This document shows, one piece after another, positions 1-6,863 of a DNA stretch of 41,833 nt; the first letter of the stretch is position 1; every line of letters starts with the position of its first letter. The position numbers and the translations under genes were made by a program. The notes beneath the pieces are model-generated. The model searched no databases. It was not told the origin of the DNA and was given only the letters and a program-made list of their open reading frames with translations. Source of the DNA: a virus; IMG/VR virus record IMGVR_UViG_3300021197_000193, positions 1 through 41,833 of that record; one strand, written 5' to 3'.

Positions 1-845
1 TTACATACTATTTCTGAGTTGTCCGCGAACTTAGACAACGTATTCCATCCCCACCCATATTTGTTACCGCCAACGGCATCAGATACTTCGTCGCGTATCC
101 GCTTTGCATATTCGTGATCCCTGTAAGGTAGCAACGGATACATGGTGAACGCCCACTCGCGGAACTCAGCAATAGCATCCTTCATTTTGGCTTTGGCTTT
201 CTTATCTACCCGAACCTTGGGCGCAACAGGCACCCCCTTACCACCATCCACAAAAGATATTTTGTCGTCGTCAACACGAAACGTCAGCGCCACACCATCA
301 TCACGGGATGTTAAGTCGTTAGTCCACCGATTTTTCCGTGCATCGTCAGGCAGCGCCCACGCAGCTACCGTGTTACTTTTGGCAAGATAGTATTCCTTGT
401 ACGTGGTGCCGTAACCCAACGATATAAAGTGTTTACCGTTGCGAACGATGAACCGCATACCCTTTGGTAAGTGTCTGTCTAAGAAACTATACCGACCGTT
501 GTGTGCACCTTGACCTGTACCGTTACGCACCTTGATTGTCGTCGTACCATCCCTGTGTCTGCGCCACACGATTGGTGCAAGGTTAATCATTTCTGCTTCG
601 GTTGGTGTACCTGTGTTACCACCGTAACCCCAACCCCTAAACACATCGTCACCAGTGTAATACCCATCTGTCAGCACATAGCAGTTGTTGTTGATCTTTT
701 TGATCCGTTCCTGTTTACGCGCACGGTCACCAAGAGGACGCACGTTGTCGTTCTTGTGTTTACCTCGCAGGGGTTTGATAGCATCGTATACTGCTGCTAC
801 TTTGTCGAAGGACATTAGGTGTCTGTTTTGCCAATATAAGGCCAT
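1..845 (-). CDS. Unrecognised phage protein, C-terminus cut by window edge
   Basis: The frame is open from ATG at 845 down to the left edge, giving at least 281 residues, so the end of the gene is outside the window. The start follows GGAGAAATACA-ATG, the ribosome-site pattern shared by several genes of this operon. The protein is basic in its first 50 residues (RARKQERIKK around 40-50), then Gly/Tyr/Asp-rich (TDGYYTGDD), with no signal peptide, membrane segment or catalytic motif that I recognise. It is the last visible gene of the leftward operon, and a palindrome copy lies about 45 bp upstream. I cannot assign a function. The coding call rests on continuous, sensible codon use over 280 codons. 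Confidence 0.8.
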   Translation of the reverse strand, partial: MALYWQNRHLMSFDKVAAVYDAIKPLRGKHKNDNVRPLGDRARKQERIKKINNNCYVLTDGYYTGDDVFRGWGYGGNTGTPTEAEMINLAPIVWRRHRDGTTTIKVRNGTGQGAHNGRYSFLDRHLPKGMRFIVRNGKHFISLGYGTTYKEYYLAKSNTVAAWALPDDARKNRWTNDLTSRDDGVALTFRVDDDKISFVDGGKGVPVAPKVRVDKKAKAKMKDAIAEFREWAFTMYPLLPYRDHEYAKRIRDEVSDAVGGNKYGWGWNTLSKFADNSEIVC

Positions 846-865
846 TGTATTTCTCCATTTGTTAT

Positions 866-886
866 GGGGTGACACCACGCCACCCC
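866..886 (-). other. Intercistronic hairpin GGGGTG/CACCCC
   Basis: A 6-bp perfect stem (866-871 with 881-886) lies between the stop at 905 and the start at 845. No U-tract follows it, so it is more likely a leader or mRNA-processing structure than a terminator. Its function is unknown. Confidence 0.3.
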
Positions 887-891
887 TTTCA

Positions 892-909
892 TTTAGGGAA
901 GTCCCTAAT
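892..909. promoter_or_regulatory. Palindrome copy 1 (TTTAGGGA-NN-TCCCTAAT)
   Basis: This is one of seven copies of the dyad TTTAGGGA-NN-TCCCTAAA, here with one mismatch in the last base. It overlaps the stop codon of the 905-1681 gene and lies 47 bp upstream of the next start (845). It is probably a protein-binding operator, though an RNA hairpin is also possible. Confidence 0.7.
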
Positions 910-1681
910 ACGTTTTACCCACGTACCACGCAGCGGCTACCAACACCGATACCAGTACCGCAGCAACAAGAACCTTTGGTACGCGAATAATGTATACGTG
1001 CGCATCGGCGTCACGCTGCGCGGCTGTTGAGTTGCCTACAGCAACAGTTGGATTACCTACAGCAGTAGTTTGGTTACCTGTAGCTTTGACGGTCACACTT
1101 GCTTTCTTCTGTGTGACACGTTTTGGCTTGGGCTTTACGTCCACCCGGTCCGGGGAAGGTTCGTCAGCAGGCACAAACGTAAGCCATTTGTTCTTACTTT
1201 TATTATCAAGGTAGCCGTACTTGGTAGGGCCAAACGCGTCAATCAACGCTTCACGATCTGCGCCAATCAGAGTGTCGGGCACAAACCAACACTTACCATC
1301 CCAACGTGCGCCCATCGCCTTGGCATGTTCCTTATTCTCAAATGGCGCATTGTACAGGTAGTGTTTTGGCTTGCCATTGGTTTTAACTTCTTCTTCGTCA
1401 GCTTCAGCAAAAGCCGCGTCAACAATGGTGCCCAATGGCTCGTCACCAAACTCATCGTCACCAAACAAATCGGTAAGATCAAATGGCTTTGCGTCTGTTA
1501 CCACAACAGCTTCTTTTGTACGTTTCACTTGTCCTCTTAACTTGTTTAACTTTACCTCGACAGCTTTAGACGTGCGCCCAAGGCGCAGCCCAATATCCTC
1601 GCGTGGTACTCCTGCCGCTGAAAGGTCTAAGAGTATTTGCATCTCTTTAGCCGACCACGGCTTATTGCTTCTAGTTTCCAT
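905..1681 (-). CDS. Predicted HTH + DUF5710 protein with C-terminal membrane anchor
   Basis: 258 residues in three parts. Residues 8-50 (WSAKEMQILLDLSAAG...) look like a GcrA/Myb-type helix-turn-helix with a 'GRTSKAVEVKLNKL' recognition segment. Residues 107-135 contain KEHAKAMGARWD...CWFVP, the signature of DUF5710, a small domain common in mobile elements. Residues 233-254 form one hydrophobic membrane segment, after a low-complexity stretch in which a 'VGN' motif recurs with 7-residue spacing (about 202-220). A DNA-binding-like head on a membrane tail is unusual; it could tether DNA or act as a membrane-bound regulator, but that is inference. The ATG at 1681 follows GGAGATGACAA. It overlaps the 3' end of the upstream 76-residue gene. 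Confidence 0.8.
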   Translation of the reverse strand: METRSNKPWSAKEMQILLDLSAAGVPREDIGLRLGRTSKAVEVKLNKLRGQVKRTKEAVVVTDAKPFDLTDLFGDDEFGDEPLGTIVDAAFAEADEEEVKTNGKPKHYLYNAPFENKEHAKAMGARWDGKCWFVPDTLIGADREALIDAFGPTKYGYLDNKSKNKWLTFVPADEPSPDRVDVKPKPKRVTQKKASVTVKATGNQTTAVGNPTVAVGNSTAAQRDADAHVYIIRVPKVLVAAVLVSVLVAAAWYVGKTY

Positions 1682-1901
1682 TTGTCATCTCCTTTGGCCT
1701 TGCTTTTGGCCTTATTGTTTTGGACAGTATGTTTGTCCGTTCACATTGAGCCATGCTATCTTTATCGAAAGCATAGATCGGTTCGTAGTATGCAGGTAAC
1801 GCATCACCACATGCTTGCGCACTGGGGAAGATGATACGTGATTGAAGGTATTCCCCTTGGACATGATAACTTAGTATCATTATCGTAAAGTATTCTATCA
1901 C
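1671..1901 (-). CDS. Small conserved-looking phage protein
   Basis: 76 residues with a GTG start that overlaps the upstream stop as GTGA, the coupling pattern seen elsewhere in this operon. The C-terminal half (DSMAQCERTNILSK followed by a KARP-type tail) resembles small uncharacterised proteins of marine phages. The N-terminal part is moderately hydrophobic (IEYFTIMILSY) but short for a membrane helix. An internal ATG at residue 8 is a possible alternative start. The function is unknown. It overlaps the downstream HTH-DUF5710 gene by 11 bp. Confidence 0.65.
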   Translation of the reverse strand: MIEYFTIMILSYHVQGEYLQSRIIFPSAQACGDALPAYYEPIYAFDKDSMAQCERTNILSKTIRPKARPKEMTNGN

Positions 1902-2065
1902 CAGTCAGGTTCTCCATTTTCGTCTAGTGTTGGCATTTTAAAGGTGAAGTCACGCTCCACCTTCGGCTCTGGTTCTTCAGGTTCCAAGGGCACTACGCCT
2001 ATGGCTTTTAGTGCTGCGTCTAAGAACTTAGGTAGAACATCAGACACAGGTTCACCCGTCGTCAC
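1898..2065 (-). CDS. 55-residue acidic small protein
   Basis: This short gene is easily missed. A GTG at 2065 is preceded by GGGGAG at a spacing of 9 bp. The frame reads VTTGEPVSDVLPKFLDAALK and ends PTLDENGEPDW, with stop TGA at 1900-1898 overlapping the GTG of the next gene. The start overlaps the 3' end of the upstream zinc-motif gene by 14 bp. It is acidic and proline-rich (LEPEEPEPKVE). The function is unknown. Support comes from coupling on both sides and from filling an otherwise unexplained 150-bp gap. Confidence 0.6.
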   Translation of the reverse strand: MTTGEPVSDVLPKFLDAALKAIGVVPLEPEEPEPKVERDFTFKMPTLDENGEPDW

Positions 2066-2258
2066 GTTCTATCTCCCCTAGCCCGTTGCAGTTGTCACAC
2101 TCCGCTTGGTATTCTTCCAAGTATCCATACGGATTTGTGAACCCCATTGGCACAGCGCGTTCCATTGTTTGTTCCCCTGTACCTTTGCACTCAGGGCAAA
2201 CAATGAACGGATTATCCACAAACAAGTTTTTCAATGTAGACGCCCCTTTTGCACACAA
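2052..2258 (-). CDS. DnaJ-type zinc-motif small protein
   Basis: 68 residues with two CxxCxGxG-like motifs, CPECKGTG and CDNCNGLG, about 30 residues apart. This is the same spacing logic as one zinc-binding unit of the DnaJ cysteine-rich domain. It has no J domain. Small proteins with this unit are common in phages, and their targets are generally unknown. It overlaps both neighbours in the leftward operon (28 bp upstream, 14 bp downstream), so it is co-translated with them. Confidence 0.7.
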   Translation of the reverse strand: MCAKGASTLKNLFVDNPFIVCPECKGTGEQTMERAVPMGFTNPYGYLEEYQAECDNCNGLGEIERDDG

Positions 2259-2518
2259 CGCGCCAAGAATTTCTCCGCGTCCTTCGCCGCTTCAACGGCT
2301 TCGTTTTCTTCGTGCGCATCTGCAAATATGTCAGAGCCATGGTCTTGCATAAACGTACCCAAGACATCCATCATGCACAGAAGCATAGATGCTTTGGTTT
2401 GCGTGTTTGCTTCTGTGAACCCATCCATAAACTCCACAGTGACAGATACTTCTTCACCGCCTTGGCTACGGGTTTTAATGTCCGCGTACAGTTCAATTAT
2501 CTTTACCTTCTTGGCCAT
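2231..2518 (-). CDS. Small unknown protein of the left operon
   Basis: 95 residues. I chose the ATG at 2518 because it overlaps the upstream stop as TGATG; a GTG two codons earlier is possible. It begins MAKKVKIIELYADIKTR, a beta-strand-like start, and has an acidic, Ala/Glu-rich C-terminal half (DAHEENEAVEAAKDAEKFL) likely to be helical. It has no cysteine motif, no membrane segment and no recognisable family. It lies between a basic 49-residue peptide and the zinc-motif protein. Confidence 0.65.
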   Translation of the reverse strand: MAKKVKIIELYADIKTRSQGGEEVSVTVEFMDGFTEANTQTKASMLLCMMDVLGTFMQDHGSDIFADAHEENEAVEAAKDAEKFLARCVQKGRLH

Positions 2519-2667
2519 CACTTACCCTTTCGTTTCATTGCAGTCATAGCTCGCCTGTCGTTACGGTTAAGAGGTTTTGACATATCCATGTCAGCCAACC
2601 TACGTTTCTGGCGTAAAGAGTTCGGCTTCGGCTTCGGGCCTCGTCCCTTTTTGTTAAGGTTTGCCAT
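2518..2667 (-). CDS. 49-residue strongly basic peptide
   Basis: A short gene with an ATG overlapping the upstream stop (TAATG at 2669-2665) and a stop overlapping the next start (TGATG). It begins MANLNKKGRGPKPKPNSLRQ and ends AMKRKGK, with a net charge far above neutral. It contains no tryptophan or cysteine. Such peptides often bind nucleic acid or are very small virion or host-interacting proteins, but no family is recognised. Coupling on both sides is the main evidence that it is real. Confidence 0.65.
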   Translation of the reverse strand: MANLNKKGRGPKPKPNSLRQKRRLADMDMSKPLNRNDRRAMTAMKRKGK

Positions 2668-3890
2668 TATAAATCCTCCGATTGTACATGCACCGTCACA
2701 CCGTGATCGGGCTTGGCGTTCTTGTTATCCACGATCACCCACAGCACAGGATGATCCCACGTACCCCAACCATTGTAGAGGTAGCCATCTGTAAACACGA
2801 TAGAGGCTTGCGGCTTGATGTTATGCTCGCGCATATACTCAGGCACACAACACACATCAGTGCCGCCACCACCCACAGGGTTCGTCTTGGATGCCACGGT
2901 ATCCAGTTCGTCGTTGGTATACTTCTCATACCCACAGACTTTCGTGTCCCAATAACTTACGTGCAATTCTTCGGGCTTGACCGCTTCACAGATACCAACC
3001 AACTCGCTAATCATTATCTGCTGTTCACGTTTACCGATAGAGCCAGACATATCGTTGTGTTCTGCAATGCACGTAACTTGTTCTGAGATACCGCTAGGCA
3101 TGTAGATACCAGTTCCTATGTAACGCCTGTTAGGTTTCTTCCACGTCGAGTAATCTTTACCTGCGCACGTTGTTTGCACAAACTCACGCAGCACCTCGCG
3201 CCAATCCACCTTGGGCTTCAGCAATTCTTCCATGTCACGATTGCCACCGCTGCCCATTTTACCTGCAACCAGTGAGCCTTGACGTATGGCCTCGTCCACC
3301 TCGCGTTGTATCTCACGCTGCTCGTCGGGCGTCATGTCTTGTGCGCCTTCCCAATCGTGATCGTCGAACCCTTGGGGATGTCCATCGTCACACTCTGGAC
3401 ATACATCTTCACACATACACTTGCCACGGCCACCGCCGCCGCCATCTTCTTCTTTGTAGATATCCCAGAAGATTTTAGCTGTACCCCACCCCTTGTACTT
3501 GGGGTCATAGCATCCACCCTTGGGCATCGTGACCCAACCATCTTGGCCATACTCGTCAATGATCTTGCCATTGATATCGTAGTCCATTGCGATGTTGGCA
3601 GTGCGCGGACATATCTTCCACAGGTGTGCCCACGTTACCAAGTGACGATACATCTTGTGAAACACCTCATGTATCACGACGAACCGTAGCTCTGGATCGT
3701 TATGTGCAAACACGAACCCTCTACCGTACCATTCGTCACGTCCGTTGGTACAGGCTGTTGGCACCGTGTCATCAATCGTACGTTCACCGATCATCAGCAA
3801 CCCCGATATCTCAGGGATGCGTGGCATGATATCAACGACCGCTTTGGACAGCCGTTGTTCTTCCGTTAGTTGTTTACCTATTGCTAACAT
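2667..3890 (-). CDS. Putative metallopeptidase/VWA-like protein (DUF2201-type)
   Basis: 407 residues. The start is set at the second ATG (3890), which sits 7 bp after GGAG, rather than 3896. The N-terminal region has HEVFH (about residues 74-78), the HExxH zinc-protease motif. A Gly run and a cysteine cluster (CMCEDVCPEC, about 158-167) follow. The C-terminal third has a VWA-type metal-binding pattern: DMSGS (DxSxS, about 280-284) and GGGGTD (about 340-345). This layout matches DUF2201-type putative metallopeptidases with a VWA-like domain, which usually pair with a MoxR AAA+ ATPase. That partner is encoded just upstream (3920-5020). Proteolytic activity is not shown, and the motif could be structural. 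The stop overlaps the next start. Confidence 0.82.
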   Translation of the reverse strand: MLAIGKQLTEEQRLSKAVVDIMPRIPEISGLLMIGERTIDDTVPTACTNGRDEWYGRGFVFAHNDPELRFVVIHEVFHKMYRHLVTWAHLWKICPRTANIAMDYDINGKIIDEYGQDGWVTMPKGGCYDPKYKGWGTAKIFWDIYKEEDGGGGGRGKCMCEDVCPECDDGHPQGFDDHDWEGAQDMTPDEQREIQREVDEAIRQGSLVAGKMGSGGNRDMEELLKPKVDWREVLREFVQTTCAGKDYSTWKKPNRRYIGTGIYMPSGISEQVTCIAEHNDMSGSIGKREQQIMISELVGICEAVKPEELHVSYWDTKVCGYEKYTNDELDTVASKTNPVGGGGTDVCCVPEYMREHNIKPQASIVFTDGYLYNGWGTWDHPVLWVIVDNKNAKPDHGVTVHVQSEDL

Positions 3891-3902
3891 TGTCATTCTC
3901 CA

Positions 3903-3920
3903 TTTAGGGAGTTCCCTAAT
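3903..3920. promoter_or_regulatory. Palindrome copy 2
   Basis: TTTAGGGA-GT-TCCCTAAT, one mismatch from perfect. It sits exactly between the stop of the AAA+ gene and the ribosome site (GGAG, 3901-3898) of the VWA gene. Its placement could affect both transcription and ribosome access. Confidence 0.75.
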
Positions 3921-5020
3921 TAAGTTTTATCCGCTGCGAACATGTAGTTGTTCTGCATTGCCCATGTGGTGAACTTCTTGTTCTTCATCACCATTGACTG
4001 CTTGCTGTACTTGGGCGCACGTACACCATTGGCGAACATACCCTGTGCCTCGGTGTCCAAACGTGGCATGTAGTCCATCCACGCGTTGAGCCAGTCACCT
4101 TCGATAGATGCAAGCGTACGATAGACAACCATACAGATAGCCGCAGCACTGTCAGGCACCTTGGCGTTCTTCGGATCGTCCTTGATAGATTGTAGGCTTG
4201 GCAGTTGATCCGACAGTTTGACAAACGCCATCAAGTCCATAGCACCACGATCACCAATAGTACCCATCAGCGCGGCAGTGAGTGTCTGATCGTCAAACGC
4301 ATGACGTTGCTGTAAGATATCAGACGCAGAGTGCAACGAACGCGGTGTCACAAACGCAGCGCGTAGCGGCCCTGCCAATGGATGGAATATGTATGGGTTC
4401 TCGTCGGGGTCTTTCACATCTTCAAACGAATAGAACAGTTGGGGGTTATCTTTACACCAACCAAGTAGGGTGTGGTCAATACCATTGTTGATACCCCATT
4501 CGATCCATTCCATGTTAGTAGACTTGCGAACCTGTACCACGGTCATGCGGTTACGCGCGTGTGGTGGTAACATGTCACCCACACCCTCAGACCCTTTGTT
4601 GGTTGTCGCATACACAATGCTATCAGGGTGCAGCGTGTAGCTGCCGATCTTACGCTCCAGTATCAAGCGTAGCAGTGCAAGTTTAACGGATGGGTTAGCC
4701 TTACCGAACTCGTCAATCATAATGATGACAGGCCCATCTGTGTGCAGCCCCAATTCTTCGTTGGTGACGTAGCGAACGAACTTACTGTTCTCGTCAATCT
4801 CCATAATCATTGGGATCATAATGTCGCCAAGGTCAAGGCTCGTACAGTCTACATAGAACATCCTATGGTTAGGCTTCAGTTTACCCAACTCAGGCAGTGT
4901 GGATGATTTACCGTTACCGATGTCACCCTGCATGAGGACGGTACGTTCGTGGCCGATGGCTCCGATCAGTGTTATACATTGGTCAAGGCTCAGTGCGTAC
5001 ATTTGTTGTGCGTTATTCAT
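3920..5020 (-). CDS. MoxR-type AAA+ ATPase
   Basis: 366 residues. Walker A is GDIGNGKS (32-39), Walker B is VIIMIDEF (98-105) and sensor 1 is ATTN (138-141). An arginine pair follows in PPHARNRM (about 153-159), as expected for an arginine finger. The 'IDEFGKANPSVKLALLRLILE' stretch and the overall order are those of MoxR-family ATPases, which remodel or load metals into partner proteins through VWA domains. The predicted partner is the downstream HExxH/VWA protein. Start: ATG 8 bp after GGAG. It belongs to the leftward operon, downstream of a palindrome copy. Confidence 0.88.
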   Translation of the reverse strand: MNNAQQMYALSLDQCITLIGAIGHERTVLMQGDIGNGKSSTLPELGKLKPNHRMFYVDCTSLDLGDIMIPMIMEIDENSKFVRYVTNEELGLHTDGPVIIMIDEFGKANPSVKLALLRLILERKIGSYTLHPDSIVYATTNKGSEGVGDMLPPHARNRMTVVQVRKSTNMEWIEWGINNGIDHTLLGWCKDNPQLFYSFEDVKDPDENPYIFHPLAGPLRAAFVTPRSLHSASDILQQRHAFDDQTLTAALMGTIGDRGAMDLMAFVKLSDQLPSLQSIKDDPKNAKVPDSAAAICMVVYRTLASIEGDWLNAWMDYMPRLDTEAQGMFANGVRAPKYSKQSMVMKNKKFTTWAMQNNYMFAADKT

Positions 5021-5038
5021 TTGTCATTCTCCAGTTTG

Positions 5039-5056
5039 TTTAGGGACTTCCCTAAA
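5039..5056. promoter_or_regulatory. Palindrome copy 3
   Basis: A perfect TTTAGGGA-CT-TCCCTAAA dyad between the 31-residue peptide gene and the ribosome site of the AAA+ gene. The downstream stretch to the start (CAAACTGGAGAA...ACA) is shared almost letter for letter with copy 4. Confidence 0.8.
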
Positions 5057-5064
5057 TGGTTAAG

Positions 5065-5160
5065 TTAAATCCAGTTTAGTGATACGGATATCATCCATAC
5101 CAGAACCACCGCGACGATCACCGCCGCAATAGTCCAGTCTTGCCAATCACCCCAGTCCAC
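5065..5160 (-). CDS. 31-residue single-pass membrane peptide
   Basis: A tiny gene. GTG at 5160 overlaps the upstream stop as TAGTG, and TAA lies at 5067-5065. The N-terminus is MDWGDWQDW, acidic and tryptophan-rich, followed by about 20 hydrophobic residues (TIAAVIVAVVLVWMISVSL), a clear transmembrane helix. It lies between the DUF3150-like and AAA+ genes and is probably co-translated with the former. It could anchor or signal for the AAA+/VWA machinery at the membrane, which is inference. It is too short for most gene callers. Confidence 0.6.
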   Translation of the reverse strand: MDWGDWQDWTIAAVIVAVVLVWMISVSLNWI

Positions 5161-6134
5161 TACATATCCAGACTTGGTAGGGCAGCGATAGCTGCGGTGA
5201 TTTTTGTGCGTGTCTCTTCACGCAGTGTCGGGCTGTTCTTGATCTGATCTAGGTTCAAGCTGCGTTCACCCGACACATGAAACGCTTGTTCCAATCGTTG
5301 GCGCATGGCCTCCATCTGGCTATCTTGTGTCACGTTACATGTACGCAACATCTCGGTCAGCTCGATAGCGCGGTCAAACACTGTGTCAAACAAACGATTG
5401 CCCTTGCCTTCCTCGTTCACGTCGAGTTGTCGCGCAAGCGTGGTCAGATTGTCATGCAGCTTTTGCCATATGTCATTCATCGCGGTCTTGATGGCTTGCG
5501 TGTAGTGTGTTTCATATTGGGTTCGCAGTGTGACCATAGCCTCGTTGCCAATGTCAATACGAAAGTCACCGCTATCAGGCAGAGGCACGTAGGATACACG
5601 GAACCCGAACTTGTCACGCAGACTGTCGCGCGTTGGATACTCGTCACGGTGAAACATAGCACCTAGCTTGGCTTGGGCGTCCATGATCTTCCACTCGTAC
5701 ACGTTCAGGAACTCGTCCACCAACCGCTCGAACTCATACTGTAGGTCGGTCATAACTTCGTGATACTTGAAATACTGCATGGTGGTCAGCAGTCGGGAGC
5801 CGTTGTCTGACCATGGCATAGTCATACCATAGTGTAGGTTACGTGTGTTACCTGCGAACTTCTGGACGGCGCGTAGCTCGTCGCAGTCACCTAGTAAGTT
5901 CTTAGTCACATTGGCCACGCCCTTGTCCGCGGCGTTCATGTTGGTGACATCATCCGATGCCTTGCGGTCTTTCTTACGTGCAGTCCATACGGACGCGTTG
6001 AAGTCCACGGTCATTGCCGCTGAACTGATTGACGGTGCTTGGGCAACGCAGTCGCCAACGCCATTCCAATAATCTTTTGCCATTGTCTCTGCGTCTTGCA
6101 GTAATTCGTTGTTAATCTCGTGATCCATGTTCAT
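5160..6134 (-). CDS. DUF3150-like protein, partner of AAA+/VWA pair
   Basis: 324 residues, mainly helical and charged, with no cysteine cluster or membrane segment. The central part (YFKYHEVMTDLQYEFERLVDEFL... RDKFGFRVSYVPLPDSGDFRID) and the gene order next to a MoxR ATPase and a VWA protein fit DUF3150. I recall that family from phages and mobile elements beside exactly such genes, but I could not run a profile search. The biochemical role is unknown. Start: ATG 7 bp after GGAG. It overlaps the GTG of the downstream membrane peptide by one base. Confidence 0.65.
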   Translation of the reverse strand: MNMDHEINNELLQDAETMAKDYWNGVGDCVAQAPSISSAAMTVDFNASVWTARKKDRKASDDVTNMNAADKGVANVTKNLLGDCDELRAVQKFAGNTRNLHYGMTMPWSDNGSRLLTTMQYFKYHEVMTDLQYEFERLVDEFLNVYEWKIMDAQAKLGAMFHRDEYPTRDSLRDKFGFRVSYVPLPDSGDFRIDIGNEAMVTLRTQYETHYTQAIKTAMNDIWQKLHDNLTTLARQLDVNEEGKGNRLFDTVFDRAIELTEMLRTCNVTQDSQMEAMRQRLEQAFHVSGERSLNLDQIKNSPTLREETRTKITAAIAALPSLDM

Positions 6135-6151
6135 TGTCTTTCTCCAGTTTG

Positions 6152-6169
6152 TTTAGGGAGTTCCCTAAA
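6152..6169. promoter_or_regulatory. Palindrome copy 4
   Basis: A perfect TTTAGGGA-GT-TCCCTAAA dyad upstream of the DUF3150-like start. The flanks match copy 3, so a cassette of palindrome plus ribosome site appears to have been duplicated. Confidence 0.8.
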
Positions 6170-6178
6170 TGGTTTAGG

Positions 6179-6442
6179 TTAGTCATTCTTAGCGTCTTCG
6201 ATAAGTCTTACGATATGTTCAAACGCTGCCCACGCGTCACAGCATGAGCACCCGCAGTCTTCACCGTCTGCGGATATTTCCAAATCCTTGCGGATGTCAC
6301 CAGAGCCGTGCTCGCTCCACGCCTCATAACAAGGCTCACCCACATAACTTGTAAGGAACATCTTTACGACACGTAGCGCGGCCTCCGATTTATGTGCCAA
6401 CTTCGCTTCGCGTGTAGTACCATGTTGGTTTGATCCCGACAT
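6179..6442 (-). CDS. Unknown Cys-containing small protein
   Basis: 87 residues. The start at 6442 follows GGTGCGGTGAT, one base past the upstream stop. The C-terminal half holds a tight cysteine group (DCGCSCCDAW) that could bind a metal. The rest is helical and charged. There is no recognised family. It is the second gene of the left operon, between a zinc-ribbon protein and the DUF3150-like protein. Confidence 0.65.
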   Translation of the reverse strand: MSGSNQHGTTREAKLAHKSEAALRVVKMFLTSYVGEPCYEAWSEHGSGDIRKDLEISADGEDCGCSCCDAWAAFEHIVRLIEDAKND

Positions 6443-6443
6443 A

Positions 6444-6644
6444 TCACCGCACCTTTTGATTTAGGTGCAGCAAGTCGTCCTTGCGTGTTACGAGCGTGTA
6501 GCCTTGCTTGGGCAGCGGTACTGTGCACCAACTGGCACGTTGCTCTGCGGCTACCAAGTCACCGCAATTTAGGCATACGTTGTATCCAAGCGCGCGGCGC
6601 TTGACTGGGAATAGTTCCCCGCATGATTGACATTCTGCTGACAT
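6444..6644 (-). CDS. Zinc-ribbon small protein, first gene of the left operon
   Basis: 66 residues with two CxxC knuckles, CQSCGELF and CLNCGDL, about 20 residues apart, as in zinc ribbons. The C-terminal half is basic. Start: ATG after CCGGAGGACAAAAC. It is the first gene after the left promoter (6774-6746), with palindrome copy 5 in the leader. A regulatory or nucleic-acid-binding role is plausible but unproven. Confidence 0.7.
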   Translation of the reverse strand: MSAECQSCGELFPVKRRALGYNVCLNCGDLVAAEQRASWCTVPLPKQGYTLVTRKDDLLHLNQKVR

Positions 6645-6662
6645 GTTTTGTCCTCCGGTGTA

Positions 6663-6680
6663 TTTAGGGAGTTCCCTAAA
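6663..6680. promoter_or_regulatory. Palindrome copy 5, in the leader of the left operon
   Basis: A perfect TTTAGGGA-GT-TCCCTAAA dyad, about 66 bp downstream of the left promoter -10 and 19 bp before the first gene. It is well placed as an operator or roadblock for the whole operon. Confidence 0.8.
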
Positions 6681-6745
6681 TGGTTAGTGTGATACGCGAG
6701 ACACACGGGTGCCTCGGTAGCTAACTGCGCGCTAACTACTCTGTA

Positions 6746-6774
6746 GTTATATCACAAGTAGCGAGAAATGTCAA
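6746..6774 (-). promoter_or_regulatory. Left operon sigma70-type promoter
   Basis: Reading leftward: TTGACA (6774-6769), a 17-bp spacer, then TATAAC (6751-6746), preceded by a TG extended -10 element. That is six of six and five of six consensus bases at optimal spacing. It would start transcription near 6739, about 95 bp before the first start codon. A GCTAACT direct repeat (about 6719-6736) lies around the expected start site and could bind a regulator. Confidence 0.75.
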
Positions 6775-6863
6775 TAGGTATCAGAAACTATCGTGTGGGG
6801 GGTATTTGTATCATGTGACACCATGTGACGTTGTGGGTAGCTGTAAGTCACTGATGTTAAACG

